This document shows positions 7,412-15,716 of a stretch of 62,023 nucleotides of DNA, piece by piece. Position 1 is the stretch's first letter. The number at the start of each line of letters is the position of its first letter. The translations under genes and the position numbers were made by a program. The DNA is from Bacteroidota bacterium (GTDB taxonomy: Bacteria; Bacteroidota; Bacteroidia; Sphingobacteriales; Sphingobacteriaceae), in assembly GCA_018828585.1 (NCBI GenBank), contig JAHJVW010000093.1, positions 1 to 62,023 of the forward strand, written 5' to 3'. The notes beneath the pieces were generated by a model. That model ran no database searches. It was not told the origin of the DNA and worked only from the letters and a program-made list of their open reading frames with translations.

Positions 7412-10102
7412 ATGAGCATTGCGAAAACCTATAACCCCAAAGAAATAGAAGATAAGTGGTATCAGTTTTGGATGGAAAACGACTTTTTTAAGTCGGTTCC
7501 TGATGAAAGAGAACCATATACCATTGTTATTCCTCCTCCAAATGTGACTGGAGTTTTGCACATGGGGCACATGTTGAATAATACCATTCAGGATGTGTTG
7601 GTGCGAAGAGCAAGGATGAAAGGTAAAAATGCATGTTGGGTTCCCGGAACTGATCATGCGTCTATTGCTACCGAGGCTAAAGTGGTGGCCATGCTTAAAG
7701 AAAAAGGAATCAATAAGAAGGATTTAAGCAGAGCAGAGTTTTTAAAATATGCTTACGAGTGGAAAGATAAATATGGTGGAATCATCTTAGACCAACTTAA
7801 AAAGTTAGGTGCAAGTTGCGACTGGGATAGAACTTCTTTTACCATGAATCCTGCTATGTCTGAAGCGGTGATTGACACTTTTATTCATCTACATAAAAAA
7901 GAATTGATTTACCGTGGGGTAAGAATGGTGAATTGGGACCCTAAAGGTTTAACTGCTGTTTCTGACGAAGAAGTTATCCGTAAAGAAGTAAACCAGAAGT
8001 TATATTATATCAAGTATGAGTTGAGTCCGAAGTCCGAGGACGGGAGTCTAAAAACAGCGTCTCAATACTCAATACCCCATACTCAATACTTAGTAATCGC
8101 TACTACCCGTCCAGAAACTATCATGGCTGATGCGGCAATATGTATCAATCCGAATGATGAAAGATATACTCATTTACATGGTCAGAAGGTTTTTGTGCCT
8201 TTAATTAATAGAGAAATCCCTGTTATTTTAGATGAATATGTAACCATGGATTTTGGTACAGGATGTTTAAAAGTTACGCCTGCTCATGATTTGAACGATT
8301 ATGAATTAGGTATAAAGCATCATTTACCTGTTATTGATATTTTAAATGATGATGGAACCTTAAATGAAAAAGCTCAAATTCTTGTTGGTGAAGATCGTTT
8401 TATTGCCCGGAAAAAAATCACTAAGCTTTTAGAAGATGCTGGAGCTTTAGAAAAAGTAGAGGATTACAAATCTCAGGTTGGTTTTTCTGAAAGAACTAAT
8501 GCTGCTATCGAACCTAAATTATCATTACAGTGGTTTTGTAAGATGGGGGAGATGGCTGGTCCAGCTTTGGATTATGTGAATAATGGGGACATCAAACTCA
8601 TTCCAGAGAAGTTTATCAATACCTATCGCCATTGGATGGGCAATGTGAAAGATTGGTGTATCTCTCGTCAGCTTTGGTGGGGACAACAAATTCCGGCTTG
8701 GTACGCACCAAATGGCGAAGTGGTAGTTGCAAAAACAGCAGAAGAGGCGGTTATGCAATTTAACTTAAAACCTACAACTTATAACTTACAACCTTCTGAT
8801 TTAAAACAAGACGATGATGTTGTAGATACCTGGTTTTCTTCGTGGCTTTGGCCGATTTCTGTTTTCGATCCCACTGTTTTTGGAAATCCAGACAGTGAAG
8901 GAAATGAAGATTTAAACTATTATTATCCAACAAATGACTTGGTAACCGCTCCTGAGATTTTATTCTTTTGGGTAGCCCGAATGATTATGGCGGGTCATGA
9001 ATTCAGAGGAGAAATTCCTTTTAAAAACGTTTACCTCACCGGAATTGTAAGAGATAAGTTAGGCAGAAAGATGTCTAAATCATTAGGAAATTCTCCAGAT
9101 CCTTTAGATTTAATCGAAAAATATAGTGCTGATGGGGTAAGAGTAGGCATGCTTTTATGTTCTCCAGCTGGGAATGATATCATGTTTGATGAATCATCTT
9201 GTGAGCAAGGAAGAAACTTCGCCAACAAAATATGGAATGCTTTCCGTTTGGTAAAAGGGTGGGAAGTAGATGAAAGTAAACTCAATCCAAATGAGACGAC
9301 TATTGCTTGGTTCGAATCTCGATTTAACGAGGCTTTAACAGAAATTGAGCATAATTTCTCTCAATATCGTTTATCAGAAGCCTTAATGGCAACTTATAAA
9401 CTGGTTTGGGATGATTTTTGTGCATGGTATTTAGAAATGGTAAAACCCACTTATCAGCAACCTATTGATAAAGCGAGTTACGAGGCAACCATTAGAATTT
9501 TTGAAAATATTTTAAAAGTGATTCACCCTTTTATGCCTTTTTTAAGTGAGGAGCTTTGGCATGATGAATTGTTTGGTGAAAGAGCAGAGAAAGATTGCTG
9601 CATTGTAGCACAATTGCCAGATGCCTCATCAATTAAAAATGAGAAACTTTTAGCCGAGGTGGAAGTGGTGAAACAAATCATTTCTGAAATTAGAAATGTA
9701 AGAAACACCAAACAAATTTCTCCAAAAGAAGCTTTGACATTGTTCGTGAAAGTAAATTCGGAAATTGATTTTAAAGCATATCAAAATATCATTTTCAAAT
9801 TGGCCAATATCACGGAGTTGAATTTTATAGTTGATAAAATGATAGGTACAGCAGCTTTTATGGCGGGTAGAGACGAGTTCTTTATCCCGTTAGAAGGAAA
9901 TATTGATGCCGAAGCTGAGAAAGATCGTATCGTAAAAGAAATAGAATATTTGCAAGGCTTTTTAAAATCAGTTAACGCAAAGCTTTCTAATGAACGTTTT
10001 GTTCAAAATGCCAAGCCTGAGATTATAACAAACGAGCAAAATAAAAAAGCTGATGCAGAGGCAAAAATTCAAATTCTGGAAGAAAGTTTAGGAGCTTTAT
10101 AA
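7412..10102 (+). CDS. valS: Valyl-tRNA synthetase with two in-frame repeat-derived insertions
   Basis: An 896-residue class I aminoacyl-tRNA synthetase charging tRNA-Val. It shows the PPPNVTGVLHMGHML (HIGH-type) signature near residue 40, the editing-domain entry ATTRPETIMAD, DTWFSSWLWP, KMSKSLGNS (the KMSKS loop) and a C-terminal coiled coil of about 65 residues that contacts tRNA. The frame is intact. Two stretches look foreign: about 8023-8088, between YELS and YLVIATTRPE at the edge of the editing domain, and about 8760-8797, before the DDDVVDTWFSS block. Both resemble intergenic repeats in this window. The enzyme is expected to be essential, so it must tolerate them. Confidence 0.95.
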   Translation: MSIAKTYNPKEIEDKWYQFWMENDFFKSVPDEREPYTIVIPPPNVTGVLHMGHMLNNTIQDVLVRRARMKGKNACWVPGTDHASIATEAKVVAMLKEKGINKKDLSRAEFLKYAYEWKDKYGGIILDQLKKLGASCDWDRTSFTMNPAMSEAVIDTFIHLHKKELIYRGVRMVNWDPKGLTAVSDEEVIRKEVNQKLYYIKYELSPKSEDGSLKTASQYSIPHTQYLVIATTRPETIMADAAICINPNDERYTHLHGQKVFVPLINREIPVILDEYVTMDFGTGCLKVTPAHDLNDYELGIKHHLPVIDILNDDGTLNEKAQILVGEDRFIARKKITKLLEDAGALEKVEDYKSQVGFSERTNAAIEPKLSLQWFCKMGEMAGPALDYVNNGDIKLIPEKFINTYRHWMGNVKDWCISRQLWWGQQIPAWYAPNGEVVVAKTAEEAVMQFNLKPTTYNLQPSDLKQDDDVVDTWFSSWLWPISVFDPTVFGNPDSEGNEDLNYYYPTNDLVTAPEILFFWVARMIMAGHEFRGEIPFKNVYLTGIVRDKLGRKMSKSLGNSPDPLDLIEKYSADGVRVGMLLCSPAGNDIMFDESSCEQGRNFANKIWNAFRLVKGWEVDESKLNPNETTIAWFESRFNEALTEIEHNFSQYRLSEALMATYKLVWDDFCAWYLEMVKPTYQQPIDKASYEATIRIFENILKVIHPFMPFLSEELWHDELFGERAEKDCCIVAQLPDASSIKNEKLLAEVEVVKQIISEIRNVRNTKQISPKEALTLFVKVNSEIDFKAYQNIIFKLANITELNFIVDKMIGTAAFMAGRDEFFIPLEGNIDAEAEKDRIVKEIEYLQGFLKSVNAKLSNERFVQNAKPEIITNEQNKKADAEAKIQILEESLGAL
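8023..8088 (+). repeat. Repeat-derived in-frame insertion in valS (first)
   Basis: This stretch encodes about 22 residues beginning SPKSEDGSLK just before the conserved YLVIATTRPET motif. The DNA contains AGTCCGAGGACGGGAGTC, the reverse-strand relative of the repeats at 1537-1620, followed by the ACTCAATA / CCCATACTCAATACT pattern typical of intergenic filler. Its length keeps the reading frame. The insertion boundaries are estimated from the expected family motif spacing. Confidence 0.65.
8760..8797 (+). repeat. Repeat-derived in-frame insertion in valS (second)
   Basis: TTTAACTTAAAACCTACAAC with the following ATAACTTACAACC belongs to the AACTTNNAACTT low-complexity family seen between genes at 12419-12452 and 37418-37492. 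It encodes about 12 residues (NLKPTTYNLQPS) in the spacer before the DDDVVDTWFSS motif. The frame is preserved. Confidence 0.55.
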
Positions 10103-10164
10103 ATAAGAAATCCCCTGTTTACCAAGCAGGAGATTCACTAAATTAACTAAACCAAAACGTATTT

Positions 10165-10638
10165 TTATGCAGATGCCAACAGGGTCATTTTTTGATCTCT
10201 GATTTGGCGAATGTGATTTCTTAAGAACTCTTTAATTTCCCACCGTTTTTTCTCATCGCGGATGCTGTTTAATGTCATCACCATTTTCTCTTCTTCTTTA
10301 GTACAGAAAATAATTTCAGAAAAACGGGTTTCAAAATACTCTAAATGGGCATATTTCAAACAAATGGTTTCATTCTGATCCTTTTCTTTAAACCAAATTT
10401 CATCTTCTGTTAAATAAATATAATCAGTAGACTTTTTGGTATACAGATGATAAATAGAAAATACGGAGAGAAATGAACTTAAAGTGTAAACGTAATAAGC
10501 TGTCAACTCTGTGATGGCAGAAGTTGAATTTAATACATAAGCGACTAATGCTGTTGAAAGAGAGGCGATTAATAAAGCTAGCATCACTTTTCTCGAAAAA
10601 AGATATTGCTCAAATTGAATGTAAATACTTTGCTTCAT
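10165..10638 (-). CDS. Small membrane protein with cytoplasmic domain, unknown function
   Basis: A 157-residue protein with two predicted transmembrane helices at about 17-37 and 43-65, followed by a soluble domain of about 90 residues (DYIYLTEDEIWFKEK through MVMTLNSIRDEKKRWEIKEFL). The layout recalls YcxB/PH-like membrane proteins, but I cannot assign a family with certainty. It is convergent with valS; the 62-base gap holds only a weak hairpin (CCTGTTT/AAGCAGG). The AT-rich stretch upstream (10640-10780) contains two copies of AAATCCATTTTAAA. Confidence 0.6.
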   Translation of the reverse strand: MKQSIYIQFEQYLFSRKVMLALLIASLSTALVAYVLNSTSAITELTAYYVYTLSSFLSVFSIYHLYTKKSTDYIYLTEDEIWFKEKDQNETICLKYAHLEYFETRFSEIIFCTKEEEKMVMTLNSIRDEKKRWEIKEFLRNHIRQIRDQKMTLLASA

Positions 10639-10781
10639 AATGTTATATGTTTGAGGTTGTTAGCTTTTACGCAACAATTTCCTAAAAGGTTATAACTTTT
10701 TTTAATGAGTAAAATAAATTTTAAAAATCCATTTTAAACCTTTTAAAATCCATTTTAAAGAAAAATTAAAGAAGGAGAAGA

Positions 10782-11240
10782 TTAAATCTCTGAATAAAGA
10801 GGGAGGTCCTCAATAAAAGCGTAGGTAGAATTTTGATAATCCATCCTACAAAAGTAGTGTTGTAAGCCATTACTAACTGCCAGATAGTTAACTTGATGAA
10901 CCATGTTATATCTTGCAATCTGATCAAAAACCTTTTGGTCAATCTTTACCGAACTAGCTTTACATTCTACTAAAATATCGGCTTTGCCTAGGGAATTAAA
11001 AACTAAAATATCTGTTCGCTTTTGCAGCTGATTTAATTTTAAACCACCCTCCAATTTAATTAAAGTACGAGGATATTTTTTTTGATGAATTAAAAATTGA
11101 ATGAAATGTTGACGAACCCATTCTTCCGGTGTTAAAACCAAACTTTTCTTTCTCAATTCATCAAAAATGAAAAGTGTATCATCTTTTTGAGTCAATTTAA
11201 AAGGATAGGGAGGAAGATTTAAAAGCTTTGGTTTAAACAT
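10782..11240 (-). CDS. HsdR-N-like PD-(D/E)XK nuclease-fold protein
   Basis: A 152-residue protein resembling the N-terminal nuclease domain of type I restriction R subunits (HSDR_N_2). The core reads KRTDILVFNSLGKADILVECK, giving the D...ExK pattern of PD-(D/E)XK nucleases; a Gln in DQIARYN follows. No helicase, S or M subunits are nearby, so this is not a restriction system. I recall such stand-alone copies beside holA in Bacteroidetes, and here holA starts 73 bases away in the divergent direction. The role is unknown; a link to DNA replication or repair is inferred from context only. Confidence 0.75.
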   Translation of the reverse strand: MFKPKLLNLPPYPFKLTQKDDTLFIFDELRKKSLVLTPEEWVRQHFIQFLIHQKKYPRTLIKLEGGLKLNQLQKRTDILVFNSLGKADILVECKASSVKIDQKVFDQIARYNMVHQVNYLAVSNGLQHYFCRMDYQNSTYAFIEDLPLYSEI

Positions 11241-11312
11241 TGGGTTAAAAATACGATGTGAATTTTCAACATGCTAAATTTTAGAGGACTTATTTTTATA
11301 ATTTAGCTTTTC

Positions 11313-12317
11313 ATGAGCGCAACGGATATCATCAAAGACATTAAAGCCAGAAAATTAAAACCCATTTATTTATTACATGGCGATGAGAGCTATTATATCG
11401 ATTTAATTAGCGATTATATAGAAGAAAATCTGCTGAATGATATGGAGAAAGGGTTTAACCAAACGGTTCTTTATGGCAAGGATACCGAAGTGATGACCGT
11501 CTTAAATGCTGCCCGCCGATATCCCATGATGAGCGATTATCAATTGATTTTGGTAAAAGAAGCGCAAGATTTAAAAATTGATAAAGCTACAGACCAATTT
11601 CAAGCTTATTGCGAAAACCCTTTGGTTAGTACTATTTTAGTACTTTGTCATAAATACGGAAAGTTTGATAAGCGTAAAAAAGTTTATAAAAGCATTGAGA
11701 AAAAAGGACTAGTTTTTGAGTCTAACAGTATTTACGAAAATAAAGTGCCAGCTTGGATAGAAGATTTCATTAAATCGAAAGCTCATCATATCAATCCCAA
11801 AGCATCAGCTTTGCTGGCTGAATATTTAGGAAATGATTTAAGCAAAGTAGCCAATGAGTTGGAGAAGTTGATGCTAAATGTAGCTAAAGGTCAAGAAATT
11901 GGAACGAAAGAAGTTCAGGATAATATTGGCATCAGCAAAGAATACAATGTTTTTGAGTTGCAAAATGCTTTAGCAAAGCGAGATGTTTTTAAAGCCAATC
12001 AAATCATTAATTATTTTGAAGCCAATCCAAAAGCCAATCCAATGGTTTTAATTATGGGGAATTTAGCAGGTTACTTTACCAAAATTTTGAAATACCATTA
12101 CATTCAAGATAAATCTCAGGCAGCTAGAGAGCTAGGTGTAAATCCATATTTTATTAAAGATTATGAGTTAGCGGCAAGAAATTTTTCCTTAGGTAAAACT
12201 TTTGAGGTGGTTTCTTTGCTAAGAGAATATGATTTGAAATCCAAAGGGGTGGACTCCACAGGAAACACCGAATCTGGTGATTTAATGAAAGAATTAGTTT
12301 TTAAAATAATGCATTGA
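11313..12317 (+). CDS. holA: DNA polymerase III delta subunit
   Basis: A 334-residue clamp-loader subunit that opens the sliding clamp at primed sites. It shows the family layout: an N-terminal PIYLLHGDESYYIDLISDYI block in place of a functional P-loop, ARRYPMMSDYQLILVKEA, and VPAWIEDFIKSKAHHINPKA leading into the helical C-terminal collar domain (from about 215, NVFELQNALAKRDVFKA). Length is normal. It diverges from the nuclease-fold gene at 11240, so the intervening 72 bases must hold both promoters. Confidence 0.92.
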   Translation: MSATDIIKDIKARKLKPIYLLHGDESYYIDLISDYIEENLLNDMEKGFNQTVLYGKDTEVMTVLNAARRYPMMSDYQLILVKEAQDLKIDKATDQFQAYCENPLVSTILVLCHKYGKFDKRKKVYKSIEKKGLVFESNSIYENKVPAWIEDFIKSKAHHINPKASALLAEYLGNDLSKVANELEKLMLNVAKGQEIGTKEVQDNIGISKEYNVFELQNALAKRDVFKANQIINYFEANPKANPMVLIMGNLAGYFTKILKYHYIQDKSQAARELGVNPYFIKDYELAARNFSLGKTFEVVSLLREYDLKSKGVDSTGNTESGDLMKELVFKIMH

Positions 12318-12418
12318 AAATTAGTTCATTGGTTGAATGGGTTCATTTTTTATGGGATGAAGAATTTAAGTTGGTCTTTTATCCTTACTCTTTCATCCTT
12401 TATCAATTTTAGTTGGCA

Positions 12419-12452
12419 ACTTTAAACTTATAACTTTAAACTTTTAACTTAG
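12419..12452. repeat. AACTTTAAACTT-type intergenic low-complexity repeat
   Basis: Four loose units of the form AACTTTAAACTTAT / AACTTTTAACTT lie directly before the EVE-domain gene. The same family appears at 37418-37492 and inside valS at 8760-8797. Confidence 0.6.
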
Positions 12453-12455
12453 AAT

Positions 12456-12860
12456 ATGCAATACTTTTTAGTAAAATCAGAACCATTTAAATACAGCTGG
12501 GAAAAGTTTAACGAAGATAAGCGCACCTTTTGGGACGGCGTAAGAAATTACCAAGCCCGAAATAATATGAAGGAAATGAAGGAGGGCGATTTGGTTCTTT
12601 TTTACCATAGCAATGAAGGTAAAAATGTGGTAGGAATAGCTAAGGTGGTCAAAGAATTTTATCAGGACCCAACAACAGATGATGATCGTTGGGTGGTGGT
12701 AGATTTAGCTCCCGTTGAGTCTCTAAAAAATCCAGTGACTTTAGAAACCATTAAAGCAGATGAAAGATTAAAAGATGTTTCATTGGTACGTCAGGGACGT
12801 TTGTCTGTGATGACTTTGAAGCCCGAAGAGTTTGATCGAATTGTTGAGTTAGGATCTTAA
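12456..12860 (+). CDS. EVE domain-containing protein
   Basis: A 134-residue protein that is a single EVE domain (PUA-like superfamily): MQYFLVKSEPFKYSWEKF, TFWDGVRNYQARNNMKEMKEGDLVLFYHS, VVGIAKVVKEFYQDP, and LVRQGRLSVMTLKPEEFDRI. The family binds modified bases in DNA or RNA (related to thymocyte nuclear protein 1). No partner nuclease is fused or adjacent, so a restriction role is not supported; this is the common stand-alone form. It is probably monocistronic, or follows holA after a 138-base gap. Confidence 0.9.
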   Translation: MQYFLVKSEPFKYSWEKFNEDKRTFWDGVRNYQARNNMKEMKEGDLVLFYHSNEGKNVVGIAKVVKEFYQDPTTDDDRWVVVDLAPVESLKNPVTLETIKADERLKDVSLVRQGRLSVMTLKPEEFDRIVELGS

Positions 12861-12866
12861 GTATTA

Positions 12867-12926
12867 TATGTAAATTGGAAATAGATTCTATGTAAATTGT
12901 AAATAGATTCTATGTAAATTGGAAAT
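12867..12926. repeat. 22-bp tandem repeat, about 2.7 copies
   Basis: Units TATGTAAATTGGAAATAGAT+TC at 12867-12888, 12889-12910 (one change, GG to GT) and a partial third from 12911 to about 12926 lie directly before the AAA-ATPase gene. Being AT-rich and next to a start codon, they could affect expression through copy number or be binding sites; neither is shown. Confidence 0.85.
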
Positions 12927-12952
12927 ATAAAATAATTTCATACATTTGAGGT

Positions 12953-14125
12953 ATGAGTAATATTATTGATAGACAGATAGTTGAACTTTTATTAAGTCAA
13001 ATCAATAAGTTCCCTATATTGGCATTAACTGGTCCTCGTCAATCCGGTAAAACCACATTATTAAAAGAATTATTTAAAAACTACAGATACGTTAGTTTAG
13101 AAAGTCCAGATATTCGTTCATTTGCTACAGATGATCCTATTGGATTTCTTTCTCAGTATGATGATAAAGTGATTTTGGATGAAGTGCAAAGAGTGCCACA
13201 ACTCTTTTCTTATTTGCAAACCAAGGTTGATGAGTCAAAAAAAATGGGGCAATACATTTTATCGGGCTCTCAAAACTTTCACTTATTGAATAATATAAGT
13301 CAGACCTTGGCGGGTAGAGTTGTATTATTTAAACTATTACCATTGGATTTTACGGAGTTGAAATCTCAAAATTTATTAGCTGATAATTACCAGCAAGCTA
13401 CTATCAAGGGGTTTTATCCAGCAATATTCGATAGAGATATCAACTCAAATATTTATTACAAAAACTATATTCAAACTTACATTGAAAAAGATGTTACTGA
13501 ACTTCTAAACATCAGGGATATAAAATTATTCAGAACCTTTTTGGGTTTGTGTGCTGGACGAGCAGGGCAATTATTAAACTATAGTGCTTTAGCAAATGAA
13601 TGTGATATTTCTCATCATACAGCAAAATCATGGTTATCAATTTTAGAAAGTAGCTATATCACTTTTTTTGTTCAACCTTATCATCAAAATTTCAATAAAC
13701 GCTTAGTCAAAAGTCCAAAACTTTATTTTTATGATACTGGTTTGTTGACTCATTTATTAGCCATAAAAACTGTCGAAGATTTAAACCAAAATAGGTTAAA
13801 AGGAAATATTTTTGAAAATTTAATTGTGGCTGAATATTTTAAGCAAAAGGAACATCAATATTCTGATCAGGAGTATTATTTCTGGCAAGATAGCAATGCA
13901 AACGAGGTGGATTTATTAACAAAGAGGGGAATGGATTTTTATATTGCTGAAATAAAAGCCACTGAAACTATTTCCAAAAATCTTTTTGAAAAGATGGATA
14001 AATTTGAAATAATTTCTGCTCCGGCAAAGGTGTATAAAACTTTGATTTATGGTGGGAATAGCAATCAATTAAGAACCAAATATCATGTTTTAAGCTGGAA
14101 AGATATTGCGAATGAAATTAACTAG
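12953..14125 (+). CDS. AAA ATPase with DUF4143 domain
   Basis: A 390-residue protein of the AAA_14/DUF4143 family. The Walker A motif is TGPRQSGKTTLL (about residues 24-35), Walker B is KVILDEVQ, and the sensor-like ILSGSQNF follows. The C-terminal DUF4143 part carries LYFYDTGLLTHLL, GNIFENLIVAEYFKQ and the nuclease-like NEVDLL...IAEIKA pattern of a PD-(D/E)XK fold. These genes are abundant and mobile in Bacteroidetes and archaea; a toxin-like or DNA-related role is proposed but not settled. It stands alone behind the 22-bp tandem repeats, suggesting recent local rearrangement. No partner gene is evident. Confidence 0.88.
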   Translation: MSNIIDRQIVELLLSQINKFPILALTGPRQSGKTTLLKELFKNYRYVSLESPDIRSFATDDPIGFLSQYDDKVILDEVQRVPQLFSYLQTKVDESKKMGQYILSGSQNFHLLNNISQTLAGRVVLFKLLPLDFTELKSQNLLADNYQQATIKGFYPAIFDRDINSNIYYKNYIQTYIEKDVTELLNIRDIKLFRTFLGLCAGRAGQLLNYSALANECDISHHTAKSWLSILESSYITFFVQPYHQNFNKRLVKSPKLYFYDTGLLTHLLAIKTVEDLNQNRLKGNIFENLIVAEYFKQKEHQYSDQEYYFWQDSNANEVDLLTKRGMDFYIAEIKATETISKNLFEKMDKFEIISAPAKVYKTLIYGGNSNQLRTKYHVLSWKDIANEIN

Positions 14126-14160
14126 AAAATTATAATCTCAGTATGTGTCCTATAACCTCG

Positions 14161-14178
14161 GTCTGTGTCCTCACAGAC
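14161..14178. repeat. Perfect short hairpin between ATPase and lipoprotein genes
   Basis: GTCTGTG and CACAGAC pair perfectly around a four-base TCCT loop. There is no T tract. A GTGTCCT motif occurs once before (14145-14151) and again in this stem, so it may be a small repeat and not a terminator. Confidence 0.45.
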
Positions 14179-14194
14179 AGAAACTTAAAAAGAA

Positions 14195-14587
14195 ATGTTT
14201 AAAAAATTAACCGTCTTTTCTTTCTTCATTATCTTTATGATGTCCTGTCATTCTGGAATGAACAAAGAAAATTTAATCGGCGATTGGCATTATACCAAAG
14301 TGGAATACACTAATAAATCTATGCAAGATGTATCCCCTGATATTTCTGAACAAAAGCCTTATTTTTCTTTTCATGCTGATGGCAAAGCCGAAATTTACTC
14401 CAGCGGAAAAGTGCTGTCTCATGGCACTTTTACATTAGAAAATAATATCATCCGTTACGAAGAAGTGTTAGATGGAGGCGTTAAAAGAAAAATACCTTTT
14501 CTGATTAAGGAATTGGATGGAAATCATCTGGTTTTTGAAACCATGCAAGCGCCTCAACAAAGAATCACAGCTCTTAAGGGAAAGTAA
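14195..14587 (+). CDS. Lipocalin-like lipoprotein
   Basis: A 130-residue protein with a lipoprotein signal (FFIIFMMSC, Cys18) followed by a small beta-rich domain: ENLIGDWHYTKVEY, YFSFHADGKAEIYSSGKVLSHGTFTLENN and ITALKG. The Gly-x-Trp start and the alternating strands fit the Bacteroidetes lipocalin-like/DUF4923-type families. A ligand cannot be predicted. It is located in the envelope and is not linked to either neighbour by clear operon spacing. Confidence 0.65.
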   Translation: MFKKLTVFSFFIIFMMSCHSGMNKENLIGDWHYTKVEYTNKSMQDVSPDISEQKPYFSFHADGKAEIYSSGKVLSHGTFTLENNIIRYEEVLDGGVKRKIPFLIKELDGNHLVFETMQAPQQRITALKGK

Positions 14588-14677
14588 ATTTAGTTACAGT
14601 CATTTTAGCCCAAATTAAAACCTCAAATATTTAATATTTAAGCCTGCTATTTCTAATTTAGGCTTAAATATTAAATT

Positions 14678-15712
14678 TTGAAAAAACCTATCCTCGTTAT
14701 CAAATTTGGTTCAGCATCTATAACCACTCCAAATCATGAAATAGATGAAGCAGTGATTGCCAATGTTGCTGTTCAGGTAGCGGAATTGATTAAAATATAC
14801 AATATTGTTTTGGTCTCATCTGGTGCAGTTGCTGCGGGCAAAAAGAAACTCCTTCATTATAGTGGTTCGTTGAGTGAAAAGAAAGCCGCCGCCGCTATTG
14901 GTAATCCACTTTTATTGCAAACTTATGCTCATTATTTTGCGCCATTTGGTATTTCCATTGCGCAAAGTTTATGCGAGCGGCATCATTTTTCTAACAGAAA
15001 TCAATTTCTGCAACTGCAAAAAACATACGAAGAACTTTGGAAAAGTAATGTTATTCCCATTGCTAATGAGAATGATGTAGTCAGTAATCTAGAGCTCAAA
15101 TTTTCTGATAATGATGAGTTAGCCACTTTGATAGCTGTTGGCTTTGGAGCTGAATTGTTATTGTTCAGCACTTCCGTTCCAGGAGTTTTAGATGCAGATG
15201 GAAAAATCATCAAAGAATTTAAGGAAATGGATTCGGCAGCACTTTCTGTCGCTAGGAAAGAAAAATCTGCTGTCGGTTTAGGCGGTATGACTTCTAAACT
15301 CACATTTGCCCGTTTAGCGACACAAATGGGAATAAAAGCCGTCATTTTTAGTGGTCGAACTAAAGAGGCCATTATTCAAGCCGTTAACGGCGAAACAGGA
15401 ACGGTTTGCCAACCTCAAAAAATCAATATATCTGCTCGTAATAAATGGTTGGCAAGCGGAAGCTTGGTTCGCGGCCAATTGCAAATAGATAATGGGGCAA
15501 GTAAAGCCCTACAAAATCGTCATAGTTTATTGGCAGTAGGGATGGTGAAAGTGGTAAAAAGCTTTGAAGCAGGAGAGGTGATTGAAATTTTAGATATGGA
15601 TTTGCAAAGCATCGCGGTAGCAAAATCTAAAATTGATTCTAAAGTTTTAGAAGAATTGGACAACAGGCAAAATGTAGAAATTGCGCATGCTGATGATATT
15701 GTATTGATTTAG
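14678..15712 (+). CDS. proB: Glutamate 5-kinase
   Basis: A 344-residue enzyme phosphorylating glutamate in the first step of proline synthesis. The amino acid kinase domain shows LVIKFGSASI, VLVSSGAVAAGKKKL, PIANENDVV, FSDNDELATLIAVGFGAELLL and GLGGMTSKL. A C-terminal PUA domain follows from about residue 255 (KWLASGSLVRGQLQID). The only start that preserves the kinase N-terminus is TTG at 14678. proA follows after four bases, so the two form an operon. Proline feedback would act on this enzyme. Confidence 0.93.
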   Translation: MKKPILVIKFGSASITTPNHEIDEAVIANVAVQVAELIKIYNIVLVSSGAVAAGKKKLLHYSGSLSEKKAAAAIGNPLLLQTYAHYFAPFGISIAQSLCERHHFSNRNQFLQLQKTYEELWKSNVIPIANENDVVSNLELKFSDNDELATLIAVGFGAELLLFSTSVPGVLDADGKIIKEFKEMDSAALSVARKEKSAVGLGGMTSKLTFARLATQMGIKAVIFSGRTKEAIIQAVNGETGTVCQPQKINISARNKWLASGSLVRGQLQIDNGASKALQNRHSLLAVGMVKVVKSFEAGEVIEILDMDLQSIAVAKSKIDSKVLEELDNRQNVEIAHADDIVLI

Positions 15713-15716
15713 AAAA

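Noticed and set aside
10782-11240. Type I restriction system, suggested by the HsdR-N-like protein
   Set aside because: No helicase/translocase part, methylase or specificity subunit is nearby; the stand-alone form next to holA is a common context.
12456-14125. Defence island made of the EVE-domain and AAA/DUF4143 genes
   Set aside because: The two genes are separated by tandem repeats, have no nuclease, methylase or other defence neighbours, and each is common on its own.
15001-15372. Long open frame antisense to proB (123 codons)
   Set aside because: It lies entirely within a well-supported gene and shows the biased composition of an antisense frame.
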